A stretch of 64,000 nt of DNA from Lyophyllum atratum (GCA_014905825.1 JACGCN010000004.1:1426001-1490000); one strand, 5' to 3'; positions 34,183 to 47,385 are shown, counted from the stretch's first letter. The notes: generated by a model from the sequence alone, not told the origin. Numbers and translations are program-made.

Positions 34183-37100
34183 GACCTCGAATGCACTGGT
34201 GTGGGCCAGGAACACGGCAGTGGGAGACGAGGAGAAGGAGATGTGAGGAAGAGAGAGCTAGCAGAGCCAGCTGGCTTATAAGAAGGATGCCCTGGATCTC
34301 CGAGTCTGTACAGTGTCGACGCGATCTTGAGTCCATTTTCGGCGATTTTTTGGTCACGTTGTTCTTGTCCCATTTCGGATTTTCTCTCACTTTCGAATAA
34401 ATCCGAGTCCATTGTTGTACTTCGCCGCCACATACCATCTCAACTGCCAGTGTCTCCATCGTCGTCGCTAGCCCCGACTCCATGATTTCTTGTCCTTGTC
34501 TGGTTTAGTCCTCCTTGAGACTACAATATCATACAGCCCAACTACAAGTCTGGTACATTTGAGTTGTTCCCTGAATCATTACCCATGATCCACGAGGCGT
34601 CTGTCTGGCTGTCTTCCTCTGCTGTTGGGGTCCTGCCATAGGACCATATCCAATCCTGTCGTTGTAGAACGACCCAACGGGACTCGGTTCCGTGTTCATG
34701 TTCATTTTTAACCCGGCTTGTACCGCCGTTCAGGATAGTCTTAAGACCTGGACTGTAGTTCTCGACATTCCGATTTCATTATCGGAACGATGCATTCCTT
34801 AGACGGAAAAGCGGAGATCCTTGTGTCTTTCTATCCGGTCTGCCTAACCACTCGACTCGAACAAAGCGTCACGGTTCGTTCTTGACCTGCCTCGGAAATT
34901 AATTTCTCATGTTGGGAACCTGGCAAAGATCGTGCCGAAATCTCACCAAGGACAGGTCCTATCGATGGGACCATGGCTGCCTTGAATTGGAATGGGCTTC
35001 TGACCATCATTCGATGTCCCCAAACTAGTTTTGTAAGGGATTCGCACTAATGAAGACTTGGGGCAGGTCCTCTGGAAGGCTTGTCGTATCTTGGTGTCTT
35101 TCTGCATCCGTCCGATTGCCTCGTTTCGAACGACAGAACGTAAATCTTAGCTCCCTTTACTTACCAGAGTTTTCTCTCCGGTTTCTAGAACGTATATCAC
35201 CTATTTCCTAAAGCCGGGAACAACTCCAACACTCCAATACCCCACATGCCTCGACAATTCTTCTATCAAGTTGATCCCTGACTCGGATGCACATATGAAC
35301 ACCTCTCAGGGCATTCAGCTTTGATACCCACAGACTTTGGAACCTGGCTATATCGTATTTCGTGCTTCGCATAACAAATCCCCCATCCGAAGTCAAACAT
35401 CCATCAAAACGAGGCGACCTCACTCGGTGACAAAGCGTATCTGCATGCCCTGACTCACGACCTCCTCGAAGCTCCCAACCTTGTGCCTCCAGGTTGCACA
35501 CGGCGTTGACAGCTAAGCTGGATGATCGCCCGAGGTTATCATTCCATCCTCTATGCGATTCTACCATGCCTCATGCCTCCGATCGCAGTCCGCGCAGCTC
35601 TGGCGCGCCTGAAGGATGCATGCTGTATGAGCTTCCCAAGTTCGTGGGGACTCTCGGGCATGATGAGAATTTGCAATCTGTGTAGCTAAAAAGCCCCTTT
35701 ATCTCGTTGCGATATTTGCGGATGGGCTCTTTATTTCCGCCAAGTAGGCTCATTGGAAAGCATTACATGTACGGTCCTGCAAATCAGACGCAGGCCTTCA
35801 GCGCTATGGAAGCGATCGGGACATCAAGGAAGGGGACAGATATAGTGGTCATGTGGTATGGTCATTGTTGCTCGTTCTGATGTTCCTCTGCGTTGATGTC
35901 CTATGAACCGAGCAGCCCCACAGCTGGGTAGATACGTGAGGTCAGGTGAGCCTTTATATCGCTCACCCGGGCTTCCAACTGAGCTATCGTAGATGGATAG
36001 ATAGGCGAGCGGTGGGCCGGAACCGACCCCGCCGAAGGTATTTTTCTTGCAGCCGTTATTATGTTCAGGATTCTTTCTATGTCTAGACGTATGTGGCCAT
36101 AGACCTCCGTCTTACGCTAGGCTGTGCACCTACAGTGAGTTTCTACAATCGAAGGTTTATGCTCCCACTCGTAGAGTTTTCTGCTGAGCGAACCCGAGAT
36201 CCCTCGAACGCCTCGGAATCTGAGGGTCAATAGCATATCTTGATCGACCAAGATCTTGCGGCGGAAATGGTCTATTTCTTCAAGGTCAAGGGCAGAAACT
36301 TCGGACCCTTGTAATAGGAGACGCAGTGACACCAATCCGGTCTCCTATGATCTACACCGCGAGGCGCTGGGAAGCACGTTCTTTTAGGCAAGGCTGTTGA
36401 CTATAAGCCCATTAAGGGATACTCTGTCTGTGGGCCTGGGCTCAAAGGAACAATCCAACAGTTGAGCAAAGAGTCAGTGGTATCGATTATCGATCGATTC
36501 TGCGCTTGTCAATTATGTTCATGCCCTCGTTTCGGTGAAAGCATTGCGGTTTGATCGAATTGGCTTCTCAGGACCAATGAGAAAAATCATACGAGCCCAC
36601 AAGTGTACGATCCAACATGCAGTTCGTAAATCTTGCCTGTGTTCGCATAAAGCGAGGCAGCTAGACGCTACTCTGTCTTTCACCCTGGAAATTGGCGTAT
36701 TCCTTCCGAGACACATGTCAGATGTTCGTATCATTCTTGAATATTCGCAAAGCAGAATGGCGCCGGGTAAATGATACTGTGCTTGGGAAGACCAAGCCAG
36801 CTTCACGGCAAACGTTTATGACTCACCGGAAAGCCACGATTGAGCCATGGGCACCAGAGATAATCAACGGTTCTTCGACACCCCATTTTATGCTAGATTT
36901 CTGGGAGCAAGGACCTGGTGGATGTTAAGCGCCGAACACCGCATGGCCATTGGCCTGCCTGCCACCTCGGCGGCTATGTACCGCTAAGAACGATCATCGT
37001 TATCGATACTATAAAAGGCAATTTCCGGGGAAACTGACGTCAATCGCGGAGTGCCAATCTCTCGGAATCAATTTGGCCCTTGGCCCGGCTCGAGGCTTCG

Positions 37101-37310
37101 AAATCATGCACGAAGGTCTGCCACTCTCAGAGGTGAATGGAAAGGAGGGCCGCAACCTCAAACACAAGTTTCGGTGATCCACCATGAAAACGTCGGGGGC
37201 TGTGGTGCTCCGGTCAAGGTCGGAGATATTACACCATTTTTCGGGTCTTAACGGAAGTTGAAGAGGTATAAGGTCTGAGTCAATTGCGCACTGACGACAT
37301 CACCACCACA
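34183..37310. other. 3.1-kb gene-poor region
   Basis: Between the starts of the CENP-B-type gene and AOX. No open frame with family motifs on either strand; all are short and lack plausible splice linkage. TATAAAAGG occurs at 37010-37018 and TATAAG at 37267-37272, the latter well placed for AOX. A tRNA-like A-box with a 7-bp hairpin sits around 35945-35995 on the minus strand. It may be decayed repeat material or a long regulatory region. Confidence 0.5.
37267..37272 (+). promoter_or_regulatory. TATA-like element of AOX
   Basis: TATAAG 39 bp upstream of the AOX ATG at 37311. Confidence 0.4.
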
Positions 37311-38995
37311 ATGCTGAAATCTACACTATCTACAGCTGCCCCGTTGCACCGACATACCTTATTCTACTCGAGATCTGCGATCCTCTCATCTACCATATGT
37401 CGCCGATCTTTCATGACGAGTGGCAATCGCCGTGACGCTCTCACTGACCATTCCAGACCTCATAAACGTTAATAGCCCAAGTTCATATATCTGTTTGATG
37501 TCAGCTAATACTGGACATCCATGCAGATGATGCTCCCACATCGTCGGCGCAGCCTTCGCAACTTACTCAGCCCGATGCCGTGAGCACGGTGCCTACGATG
37601 GTTCGTGGGGACTGGGTTTTATTCCACCCTGTCTACACACGGGATGAGCTCAAAGCCGTTGAGGTATATCCTCTTAACGTCTACAATAAAGAAATCCAGC
37701 GCTGACTGCTTAGCAGGTACTTCACCACGAAGCCAAAGATCTGCCCGACAAGATAGCGTCCGGCCTGGTCAAGCTCGCACGCAGGACCTTCGACATTATT
37801 TCGGGATACAAACATGTGACTATTCCCCCCGATGAAAAAATGTCTGTGGAGGAATTAAGAGCTGCTGGTCATCTGTTGGATGATCGCGCGTGGCTTAATG
37901 TAAGTCGACATAGGTTCGTGGGTGTTCAAATGAAGCTAACATGCCTTCAGCGCATTCTTTTTCTGGAAAGTATTGCTGGTGTCCCGGGGATGGTGGCAGC
38001 AACATTAAGGCACTTGACGAGTCTGCGCCTTATGGTACGTTCCAGACTTTTTGATGCCATGCAATTGCTCATAGAAGACTAACAGCGCAGAGATAGTGGA
38101 TGGTTGGTTAACCTTTGATTTTTACCGACCCAATCGTTGCTTATACTGAATTTCTAGGATACACACATGCTTGGAAGAAGCCGAGAACGAACGGATGCAT
38201 TTAATGTGCGTTATTCTCACCCTCGACTTCTCAAACGTGAATTCATATGTCGCTCTTTTCCAGGACGTTCATGACGCTGAGAAATCCTACACTCTTCTTC
38301 CGAGCGTTGGTTCTCGGCGCGCAAGGGGTGTTTTATAACCTTTTCTGTAACGATACCGATTATTATACGCTGCGAAAGACTCTTTCTGATCCTGGTTCTT
38401 CACAGTTCTATCTTACATTATTTCCCCTCGAACGTGTCATCGCTTCGTGGGTCATCTCGAGGAAGAGGCGGTGTTGACATAGTAAGCCGCCGTCTAAAAA
38501 TCATTCACCACCTTGTCTCACGCCTGTGTAGCACGCAATGTATTGCGGACCTGGAGGCTGGACGCATTCCAGAGTGGTAAATCATCCCGTTTTGCTTTAC
38601 CTGCGCCTTTGTTCAATCTTGACCTATAGGACGAATAAGCCTGCTCCTGAAATTGCGATCGACTATTGGCGTCTGCCACCCGATGCCAAGCTCCTAGATG
38701 TCATGTACGCGGTAAGGTCCGACGAGACGACGCACAGATTCGTGAATCACAGTCTTGCCAACCTGGATCCCTCTACGGACGTCAACCCCTTTGCGTTTCG
38801 TGAACCTGACATGCACGTCAAAGGGAAGAAGATCGAGTGAGTATCCTGCTATTGCTATTGGGTCAGAAGGTATTGAATTCTTCCGTCAGATTTGATAGGG
38901 CCGAGGCGGAGAGGTATGTGAGGGAGTCGCATACGATCCTGAATAAGGCCTCCATGGCTGATGAAGAAAGGCGATCCGAAAAGAATCCGGAGTAG
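37311..38995 (+). CDS. AOX1: Alternative oxidase, mitochondrial
   Basis: Di-iron ubiquinol oxidase of the inner mitochondrial membrane (matrix face); transfers electrons from ubiquinol to oxygen, bypassing complexes III and IV. The presequence is MLKSTLSTAAPLHRHTLFYS, with RRSFMTSGNRR. Core: GDWVLFHPVYTRDELKAVE, TFDIISGYKH, RILFLESIAGVPGMVAATLR, RRDSGWIHTCLEEAENERMH, LFFRALVLGAQGVFYNLFFL, CHRFVGHLEEEAVLTY, WTNKPAPEIAIDYWRLPPDA and VRSDETTHRFVNHSLANL. The four di-iron motifs (E in LES, ENERMH, LEEEA, RSDETTH) are intact; Ser replaces the more usual Thr of LET. About nine introns, including a 17-nt exon encoding RRDSGW, all in frame. Stop at 38993-38995. Confidence 0.95.
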
Positions 38996-39243
38996 ACAAC
39001 CAGTCGCAAAAGGGTGTATCTCTAGCTGTACCATATATTACTACCCCAACTTAATCTATATCTTGTATCATTGGGAAACCCAATGAAACCCTCGGCTATG
39101 GTTAGGGTGTCGATCGCCAAATGGAGAATTAGCCGAGATGGCCGGTTGGTGACAGCGTCATCGAAGGTTGTGGCCACCTGCACCTCGCCACTCGCGGTGT
39201 TCCAGCCATGCCCTTCTGATCACCCGACATCGTCCTTTTGTGC

Positions 39244-42200
39244 ATGGCTTCACACCACCCACCTCCTTCCATAGCCGTCTCTGCAGCTGACGACCCGCCC
39301 CCGAACCCTAGACATTATGATACTCACCGTCGAGTATTCATCGGCCCCATGCCAGAGAAGGTCATCTCTCAGACCGAGGCACATCTGAAGAAGAAGAAAC
39401 AGGGACGCGGAATACCTCATCACCCGTCCCAGGACGAGGACACCACGGATGACGTTTCTGATATAATTAAGCAGAACGCTTTCACCTTTTTCATCCGCGA
39501 GGGAGGACGCCCAGAGGACTGGGGAGAGGACGAGGAACGAAATGTCGTCGAGGAGATGTTTCGCCGTTGGAGGAGCAGCGAATGGGCCAATATTTGGCGG
39601 CATAGACAACAGAACCAAGCCGCTGCCCCAACGAGTCGGTGGGTTGGTGGCACCTTCGAGGTTGGTCGGTTCTTGGGAGTGAACATTCTTCAAGACGCCG
39701 AGAGCACCAGAGACCAAAGGTCGATTGCCAGCGGTTCAGCACGCAGGGTATCGTTTGCTGCGTCACGCGTATCTCATGACAGACCACGGAGCACTGCTTC
39801 TACGCAAGGTCAAGAGACATTCGTCACAGCTCCTACTGGCTCACATCCTGTGCCTTCGACGTCGCGTCTGAAACGTGATGTTGGAACCCCTGTCGGGTCT
39901 ACTTCCATAGGAGACTCCTTACCAGCTTCCTCTAGCACCTCTCTACTACGCCCAGCGCTTGAACAGAACGCTGCTGACGGCCGCAAATCACAGACCGAGA
40001 TTATACCCCGGCCAATTCTTGAGCCACGATCCGTGTCCACAATAAGTGATGGAGCAGTGGCAACAGGGCGGAAGGGCAAGACAAAACTCGTCCATTATGC
40101 CGATATTCCAGAGGAGGCACCGGCGCCTCCTTCAGAGGTTCTTGAACGAACAGGAAATTTCTCGTTGCAGGATACCAGCGCCGGGGCAGCGGCGTTTGCT
40201 ACGCCGACATCGCCGTCCCCTCCAAGCCTGGATTGGGGCGATGTTGTACTGAGAGGTACCCATTATACAAGATGTAGGAGGTTTCCGTACTGACATTTCA
40301 CCAGATAGGATGCTAGTCCGGACATGCTACACCAAGTCTGAAAGCATCAGCCCACACTTTGACGAAGTACAGCATCGGATGACGCAGAATCTTGTCGACG
40401 CGGACTGGGGCGAATACATGGTCGCATGGCGTAGGGACCGGATTGAACTTTATTGCGATTATGTAGGAGCATCGCGTCTTCTTCTGAATAACTGTTAATT
40501 TGATCTCTCAGAGTCTTCCAGGCAAAGAGTGGCTCACGGGGCACAAGAATCTCGCTTTTGTTATTCCTCTCAAGTCGTCCGGGACCCAGCTGTCAATTTA
40601 TTCCTTCGTCGACCTCACATTCTGTTTGGCGTGCAAACCGACGAAGCCTGTATCTGACGATTCGCAACCACGGTCGTTTTTCCAACGGTCGAAAGAGGGC
40701 ACCAATATCTTCATTTTCAAACATAAGAGTCGCTCTCGAGCATATGACTGGATCTGGCAATTATGGTAGATGCATACATATTCTAGTAACAGAACCCGTT
40801 CAGCTAATGTGACCAAAAGGCGGCAGCTCGGTGGACAGATACCCAATACCATCGATGTGCGGAACCCGAGGCTGAACACAAGAGTCAAAATTGACATCCC
40901 ATCGGCGGACGCCGGCAACATATCTCAAGTCTTCACTCGCGACAATGCCATCGCACTCACCGTGAACGCGCTCCGCACCGTGCCAGGTTGGAACGAATTA
41001 ATCCAGCGCGAGCTTAAGGAAGGCAAGTCACTGCAGCTTGCTTGGCGCGTGGATACGAATCTGGATTGGATTTGGCTTGATGATGACGTTGATGGGGAAG
41101 AAAGACGGTGGGCTGTTCTGTGCGGACTGGCTTTGAAGCAGGTAAGAGCTTTGATACGCGACTTCCAGCATCGTGTTAACCACATGCCTGAGACTTTAGT
41201 CAATACGTTCTGCCACGTTGGAGGTTCGTCTTGCAGAGCACTATCCAAGCCATATAAATCTCAAGAATGGAAGCCGTCTTCATGAGCCCCCCGCAATCGA
41301 GGGTTACGTCGAGCGCATCCGGCCAAACTCGCAGGCGAAGCAAAGCATGTATCTCTCGACACACGATGGGAACCTTTTTGTGATGACCCCCCACCACGCC
41401 TACCCACCGACGCCCCCTGGCCTTACGCAGAATATCGGTGATATTGACGAATACGCTGAAACACTGCGAAAGAACGAGGTCCTGCGCGGCGCTATGCAGA
41501 TTATGCATGCGACCGGCGTCAACGATCTCCGAAGTATTATGGTAATTCGTAGGGCGTCCCAACCGACACCCGAGGCAATGCACAAGGAGGCTTCGAAGAG
41601 CCAGGAATCAGATATCTGGTTCAGCATATGGTCGCAGTCGGAAGAGAGGACGCCGGTCGATAATGAGGATGAAGGTGGAGAAGAAGGGTTAAGTAAGGCT
41701 GAAGATAAGACCCAGCTAAGGATGCGCCGCTGTTTTGAACTCCTCCTCAACACAGGGCGCGTGGTGAGATTTGAGGTAGGTTGTATCGCTCAGCAAGCTT
41801 GTCTTCGACTCACCCGAATAATTCCAGGTGCATTCCTGTCGAGTGGCTGTCGAGTGGATCGAGCGGCTCCGTGCTCTCGTCTTGTACTGGAAGCAGAGAC
41901 ATCGGATTGACGCGAAGGAGGAGATGGATCTTGCTACGAGTCGTCGGCCTCGCCTGACGCCTCTTACACGTGCCTCTCCAGATGGCTGCGAACTTCCTCC
42001 GGAGGCACCTCCTGATACGTCGGCCCCAATGCCGGCGTTGGGATCCTTGTACAGTTGGTGCGTGCTGGATGGGTGTAAACCTATCGTCAAAGGCGGGAAG
42101 GTGTATGTGAGGAAAGGCTTATATGGGCAATACAAGTCTGTTAGCACATTTCCAGCCGAAGTGCCAAGCTGACCCTCTGTGAACAGATTCGTTCATCTCT

Positions 42201-42667
42201 TCCTATCCGCCGGACACATCACACGATTCCGTATAGCACCGCGATCTTCTCTGCACCCATCCATGCACAAGAGGACTAACTTGGTTGATGCATATGTTTG
42301 TTCTGGATATCTGGCTGCCATGGCCCTCCCCACTGGCCAGTACAGGGCGAGTAAACACTCCGACCCCCGACGATATCAAGACGGCCTGGAAACAGATGAC
42401 CCGGAGGAAGACATGCTGTTTGCGCTGTGGTACCGTCCACAACCAGTGATGGTGGAGAACCCGAGCCTGAAAGAGCGGCCTTCCACTACGCCGCTAAATG
42501 TGCCTTCATTATCAGCAAAGAGCAAGTTGCTAGTGTTCAGGACAAGGAGCAAGCTGGAGCGGGATGCATGGTGCTGGGCCTTGAACTGCGAGATTGAGAA
42601 GCTTGCACGAGACCAGAAGGAGCGGGAAGGGAAATTGAGGGAGACTGGAAGCTTGATATCGTTATGA
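39244..42667 (+). CDS. Spo71-like PH-domain protein
   Basis: Large protein related to yeast Spo71, which has PH domains and works with Vps13 at the prospore membrane during sporulation. Start MASHHPPPSIAVSAADDPPP; HRRVFIGPMPEKVISQTEAH is the Spo7_2_N-type N-terminal motif. A disordered Ser-rich region follows, then ADWGEYMVAWRRDRIELYCD, SIYSFVDLTFCLACKPT and KHKSRSRAYDWIWQLW (a PH core ending in the invariant Trp helix). Next come TVPGWNELIQRELKEGKSLQ, WIERLRALVLYWKQRHRIDA and, at the end, a second PH-like end LLVFRTRSKLERDAWCWALN. Exons join in frame; stop at 42665-42667. A role in meiosis or spore-membrane growth in this fungus is inferred only from the family. Confidence 0.78.
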
Positions 42668-42803
42668 GCCATCGCGACTCGTTACATCTTTATACCCTGG
42701 GACTGCAGAAAGGTTCATTACAGTATATTCACCATATTCTAATAGTATATCCAAGGCATTTGTGTTGAGGCTGAAGTAGATAAAGATGTATGTCTGTCTT
42801 CCA

Positions 42804-43407
42804 TTACTTTTTCGGCTTCTTCGCGCTACAAAACCAATCAGCGAAAGTTAGGGAAAATGGAACGTACAACTTACCCGTATCTACTTCGCGCTGTCGCACG
42901 ACCCACAACACCACCGAAGTCCATTGCTCCTCGAACAATTTTATAACTGTATCCAAATATGCGTCAGGATTAAGTAGCAGGAGCGCAACAGGAAGAAACG
43001 CACCCAACACCAGGGAGATCCTGTGCACGCCCGCCTCTGATGAGGACCACACTGTGCTCCTGGAGGTTGTGCCCCTCCCCTTGAATGTATGCCTGAAGCG
43101 TCTTGCCCGTCGTCAATTTAACACGAGCGACTTTCCGCTTAGCAGAGTTCGGCTTCTTGGGTTTGGTGGTGAAAATCTGGGAGCAGACGCCCTTCCGCTG
43201 GGGAGCACCGTTCAAGAGTGGGGATTTGGACTTGAGGATCTTCTGCGGTTTTTTCCGCTTCATGGCTTGATTCATCGTGGCCCATGAGGAAGGTGTTGGG
43301 TGAAATGAGCGAAACTGGAGGAGATTGGTAGGGGTTGCCAAAGCATTACGGGGGAGTACTGGTGCCCACAGTGGTATTCGAGCACAAGCCCGGAGCGCGG
43401 AGAACAT
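42804..43407 (-). CDS. Mitochondrial small ribosomal subunit protein uS12m
   Basis: Decoding-centre protein of the mitoribosome. Start [20 protein letters not shown] at 43407 gives a targeting peptide (an ATG at 43443 is also in frame). The family core is [80 protein letters not shown] and [15 protein letters not shown] intron leads to [24 protein letters not shown], and a second intron to AKKPKK and the stop at 42804-42806. With this splicing the conserved Arg of PGVRY becomes Gly. It shares a 135-bp divergent promoter with NSE2. Confidence 0.93.
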
Positions 43408-43542
43408 GACGACCTTACTACAGTGGCAGCCAACTGCGACCATGTTGCTACAATTGATAGCTTACGTACTGAGGGTGCAGCCAAACAAAGAGCGCGCCTG
43501 TGGCTGACTCGGCAGCTTGTCTTTATCATTGTCGTGACTTCG

Positions 43543-44830
43543 ATGCCAGTGGCTACATTTTCGCGTCGTAAATCTTCTAAACGCCAAGCCTCGTCTGATA
43601 TCGAAGACGAAGGGCCGTCCCATCCTAGGGCTGCAGAACAGGTCGAGGACGACGAGCCGCAATCACGACGGCGCGCGAATGGTGTAAAAAAAGAGAGGAA
43701 GCCTGTTTTGAAACAGGAGCTGACACGTCGTGAAGCTAATGACGCTGACGGCGACGACGACGATGACGATGATGACGAAAGAATCGATATCAAGAACTTT
43801 CGGGACCAGCCTTTGGGGAGAGCGGACGTAACTAAGCTACAAGGAATCTCTCGGGATTGGAACTCGTTCGAAAAGCAAGTGCGGCCAAACTGGAGGGTAG
43901 TTGGAGATGTCGCAATCGTTTTGGCCGAAGCTGGTGAAGGAAATGATGTCGAGGAGGTGCGTCGAAATCTCTCCTCAGATGAACTCCACCCTTATGTTAC
44001 CTCCAAGGGACTGGCTGAACTTGATGTGATTATGAAAGGTCTCATTGATATTGGCGCTGAAATGCAGGCACATGAGAAAGTGCTTGAGGAGCTCGCCCAG
44101 AAAATTGCGCAAGGTCAAGAAGTGGTACGTAACGCGCCTAATTGCGTATAGCGTCTTTTAATGTTTAAGCTAGAACAACGCTGTTGAGCAATATGATGAG
44201 GGAGTAGACGCCCTGAAAGAGGAATACACAAAGAAAACGACGCGTCAAAAGTACGCGAAAAGTGAGGAGTACGCTGCATTCAGAAACAATATCTATGTAA
44301 CGCAAAAATGTCTTGATTCTCTTGCTAAACTTAATAATCTGCCGATAGGAAGTGCAACATCCGGACAAAGCAATGCCGCCCATTACCGAATTTATCCCGA
44401 AAGGTGTGATCTCTTCTTGTCACCTCGATGCTTCATACTTACTCTACGCAGAGGATGGCGACGATAGCGATGATGATGATGATCTCGAGATGGGCGGGGT
44501 CAGCCAAAACTACAATTGTCCAATAACCCTCACACTTCTTATCAACCCCGTGACATCGTGCGTTCACTGCCTTCGTCGTTGATCATTATCTCGAGCTCAC
44601 ATCTTGCCCATCCTTCCAGCCAAGTGTGTAAGCACTCGTTCTCTCACGACGCGATCATGCAGAGCTTCCGAGGGTCAGCTCCCATCAAATGTCCCGCGGC
44701 TGGGTGCAACAAGCAATTCACACGGACGGACTTGCAGCCTAACAAGGATCTGGAGAAACGGGTGAAAGCCTATGAGCGCCGCGCTAGGCGTGCCGCGGAG
44801 AACAGTGATGCCGAAGAAATTATCGATTAA
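43543..44830 (+). CDS. NSE2: SMC5/6 complex SUMO E3 ligase Nse2 (Mms21)
   Basis: SUMO ligase subunit of the SMC5/6 complex that acts in DNA repair and chromosome stability. Start MPVATFSRRKSSKRQASSDI; the acidic N-terminus has an Asp run (around 43750-43780). KGLAELDVIMKGLIDIGAEM and EQYDEGVDALKEEYTKKTTR are helices that contact SMC5. FRNNIYEVQHPDKAMPPITE precedes an acidic linker. The SP-RING reads NYNCPITLTLLINPVTS, then VCKHSFSHDAIMQSF and IKCPAAGCNKQFTRTDLQPN, with the C/H zinc ligands present. The intron between NPVTS and VCKHS joins in frame. Stop at 44828-44830. Confidence 0.92.
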
Positions 44831-47385
44831 TGGCTATCCACGCTTTTCGGTAGGTATGATACCTATGTTTGTATAATCATGTTAAGTATAGAAACCACGA
44901 TAATTCCTGCATGTCCTGCAGATAACCGCGAAGCTTCTCAGAGAGGCGCGTGTAGTCCATTCCGGCTGCGATACCCGTGGTGTGTTGCATCTGATCAGGA
45001 CATGTCGACAGCGAAATGCTGCATGCAGCCTCGTGCCAAAATAACAGGAACACGATGCTTGATATTCTCGTCCATCATATGACCAGCAAACAGAACCATG
45101 GCTCATCGATACAAGCTCCAGTCGTTCCTGCCATTATCCATCATCATCTCTGTGTTTCGCGCCTTCATGGAGCAATCAGCCACTCCTCTTCAAGTGCATG
45201 ACGAGATCCCGCGGACATGCTTCTAATTGCGCCCCTGCTTCCACGCCACCACCTGTGTTCTGCTCACCGGCACGTTGTCGTTGGGTCATGCAGAATTCGA
45301 CTGAATGATACATCGATGAGCGATGGACGACGACAGAGGTAATATGGCCGAGTCGATCGCCTCATGTATCGGATGGACAATACATACCTACTGCCTGTGC
45401 TTCGCATCGGGATGCAGCCATTCTGTGGCGCCCGGTCTTGACGCTTGAAGCGAGTCAGTACTTCTGAACTGTCATCATGACAGGAGGCCCTGACGTCGTA
45501 CTTCGCCATCGCTATTTCCCGTTCCCCTTCGCATTCGAGGAGGAGAAGGATTGTCGCGAGTCAACCAAGGCACAAACAGCTTCGACCGGGCTGGCTCGTC
45601 TCAGACCTGAAGGACTTCTTGGAATTCCTCTGCTGCGGAAAAATGTATCGCTAGATGAGGTGTCTTACTTACAATTTTGTTGACTCCATTGGGCTCACGT
45701 CGCACACTTTCGGGATCACCCAGCGGGAGCACTGATCCTAAAATATCCACTCTGAATGCGAATAAACTGTAATTGTATAGCAGCACCACATCTTCCTATG
45801 AACATCTATTATTACCATTATTCGAGATTATATATATCCTTCACTGCTCGCTATGGCTAACTATGTGAGGAACCGCGGTATACATATGGGGTGATCGCAT
45901 CTACCACCATTAGTATCGTCGTAGAGCCGGCTTCTAAGCTCGTCGATCAAAGGCTAGCGAAGCCAGTGGCAGCTAAAGCTCGGGTTCTTCCTGAGGTGCA
46001 GTCCCTTCAAGTAGGCGCCGGTAAAGATCCTGGCAGTCACATTTAAGAGAGAATAAAGGCTGGAAAGACAAGACGGACCCAGGAATATGGTGCATCTTGG
46101 GGCGGTGGGGTAGACGTGGACAGTGTTAATCCTGTCCTGCCTATTGCTGCCTCGTGTAGAAGAGCAATTTCGGCTGGATATTACAAGATATCTGTGGATA
46201 TGGGACAGGAGAGAGAGTCTGGGGGACTCACACTGTGTTGGCGTACTTCTAATCGTCAGGAAGACAGTCAGATTTTAACCTGATTTGAAATATTTGGTTT
46301 ACGCTTAGTTTAGGGCCAATGTTCCAACGTTTAGTTTAGCTCGCAAGATAAGGACTCGGACATCGCGAAAGGCTCCTGGCCCGAGGGTCGGTCGCCACGA
46401 TTTGATCGCCAGTGGAGCCTTTAGCCGTCCTCCAGCATGTAACGAGCAGCACGGCTTCATTAATTGACTGACAGCAGCAAGCTGTTCTCTCGGATTGACG
46501 ATTCACGCGGATAGCTCTAGGTTTTAGGATATTACGGTGTTCCCTCGCTGAAGCTTTGAACGCGTGGTCGGGGGACATACATGCTGTTAAGTTTTCACCG
46601 TCGTATATTTTGGGGAACATGTGCAGCTGTTCGCCTGTAAGTCTATGCCGGGGTGAGGATGGCGGACAGTAACGAACCGAATTAGGTTACAGTCACTACA
46701 TCCCGATGTTGAGGGAGGGACGCAGTGAACTCCGCGAATTTCAAGCTAGTATCATCGAAGTTGATCTAAAAATAAACCTATACTTCGGTGTGGCTGAGAA
46801 AAATCAAGAGAACTTGAAACATACGCTTCTGACTCGTAGATAAACATAGACTAATGTCCTCTGCGGATTTGTGATGCTTCTCTCGGGCTTGAGTTATGAT
46901 CGCGCGGTTTGTTCCTACTACTAGATGTAATTGACGTTGGGCTTGGGAGGAATCCCAAAATGAGATGTATGTATTGGTCTTCAATCTTGCTTCAATCAGA
47001 ATAAACTTCATTATCTAAACAGAACTGAATGAATCGCGGGTGAGGGAACAAACTCATGTAGTAGTCGAAAATACACATCTCTTTGTATTGCGATGCGAAT
47101 CACCAAAGTCCAGGGGGCTCCAGCCAATTAACTTGGAGTGTGAGGCCTTTCTGTTTCCTTGGAGGCATGTAGGCAGCTGCAAGTGTGGTATAACAATCAG
47201 TCAGAGAGAAATATGCATCCCGGAGCCGCGGTCGACTCAAATTCTCACAAGTCTCGACTCGGAAATGCTCGCAGATTTTCGAAACGTTCCTTAGAATAAC
47301 GGAGGTGAACCAAAATAAAATGGAAGACAGCATCTACACATCATGCGACAACCGAGAGCGGGATTCAGGCTTAGTTAGACGCCTC
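44831..47385. other. 2.6-kb gene-poor region
   Basis: Between the convergent NSE2 and RPN13 genes, larger than two 3' UTRs would need. Open frames up to about 95 codons occur (for example minus 46336-46620 and 46778-47011) without family motifs. A short tandem word, CTTAGTTTAG / GTTTAGTTTAG, lies near 46302-46338. No transposon ends or tRNA seen. Confidence 0.5.

Noticed and set aside
35930..36045. tRNA-like sequence on the minus strand (GATAGCTCAGTTGGAA and a GGTGAGC/GCTCACC hairpin)
   Set aside because: It has an A-box-like word and one good hairpin, but no pairing acceptor or T-arm in the right order, so it is not a functional tRNA.
36117..36335. Minus-strand open frame with SALDLEEIDHFRRKILV
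   Set aside because: Protein-like for a short distance only; cannot be extended or matched to a family.
46300..46340. Tandem TTTAG-type words
   Set aside because: Only two imperfect copies; not telomeric repeats or a transposon end.
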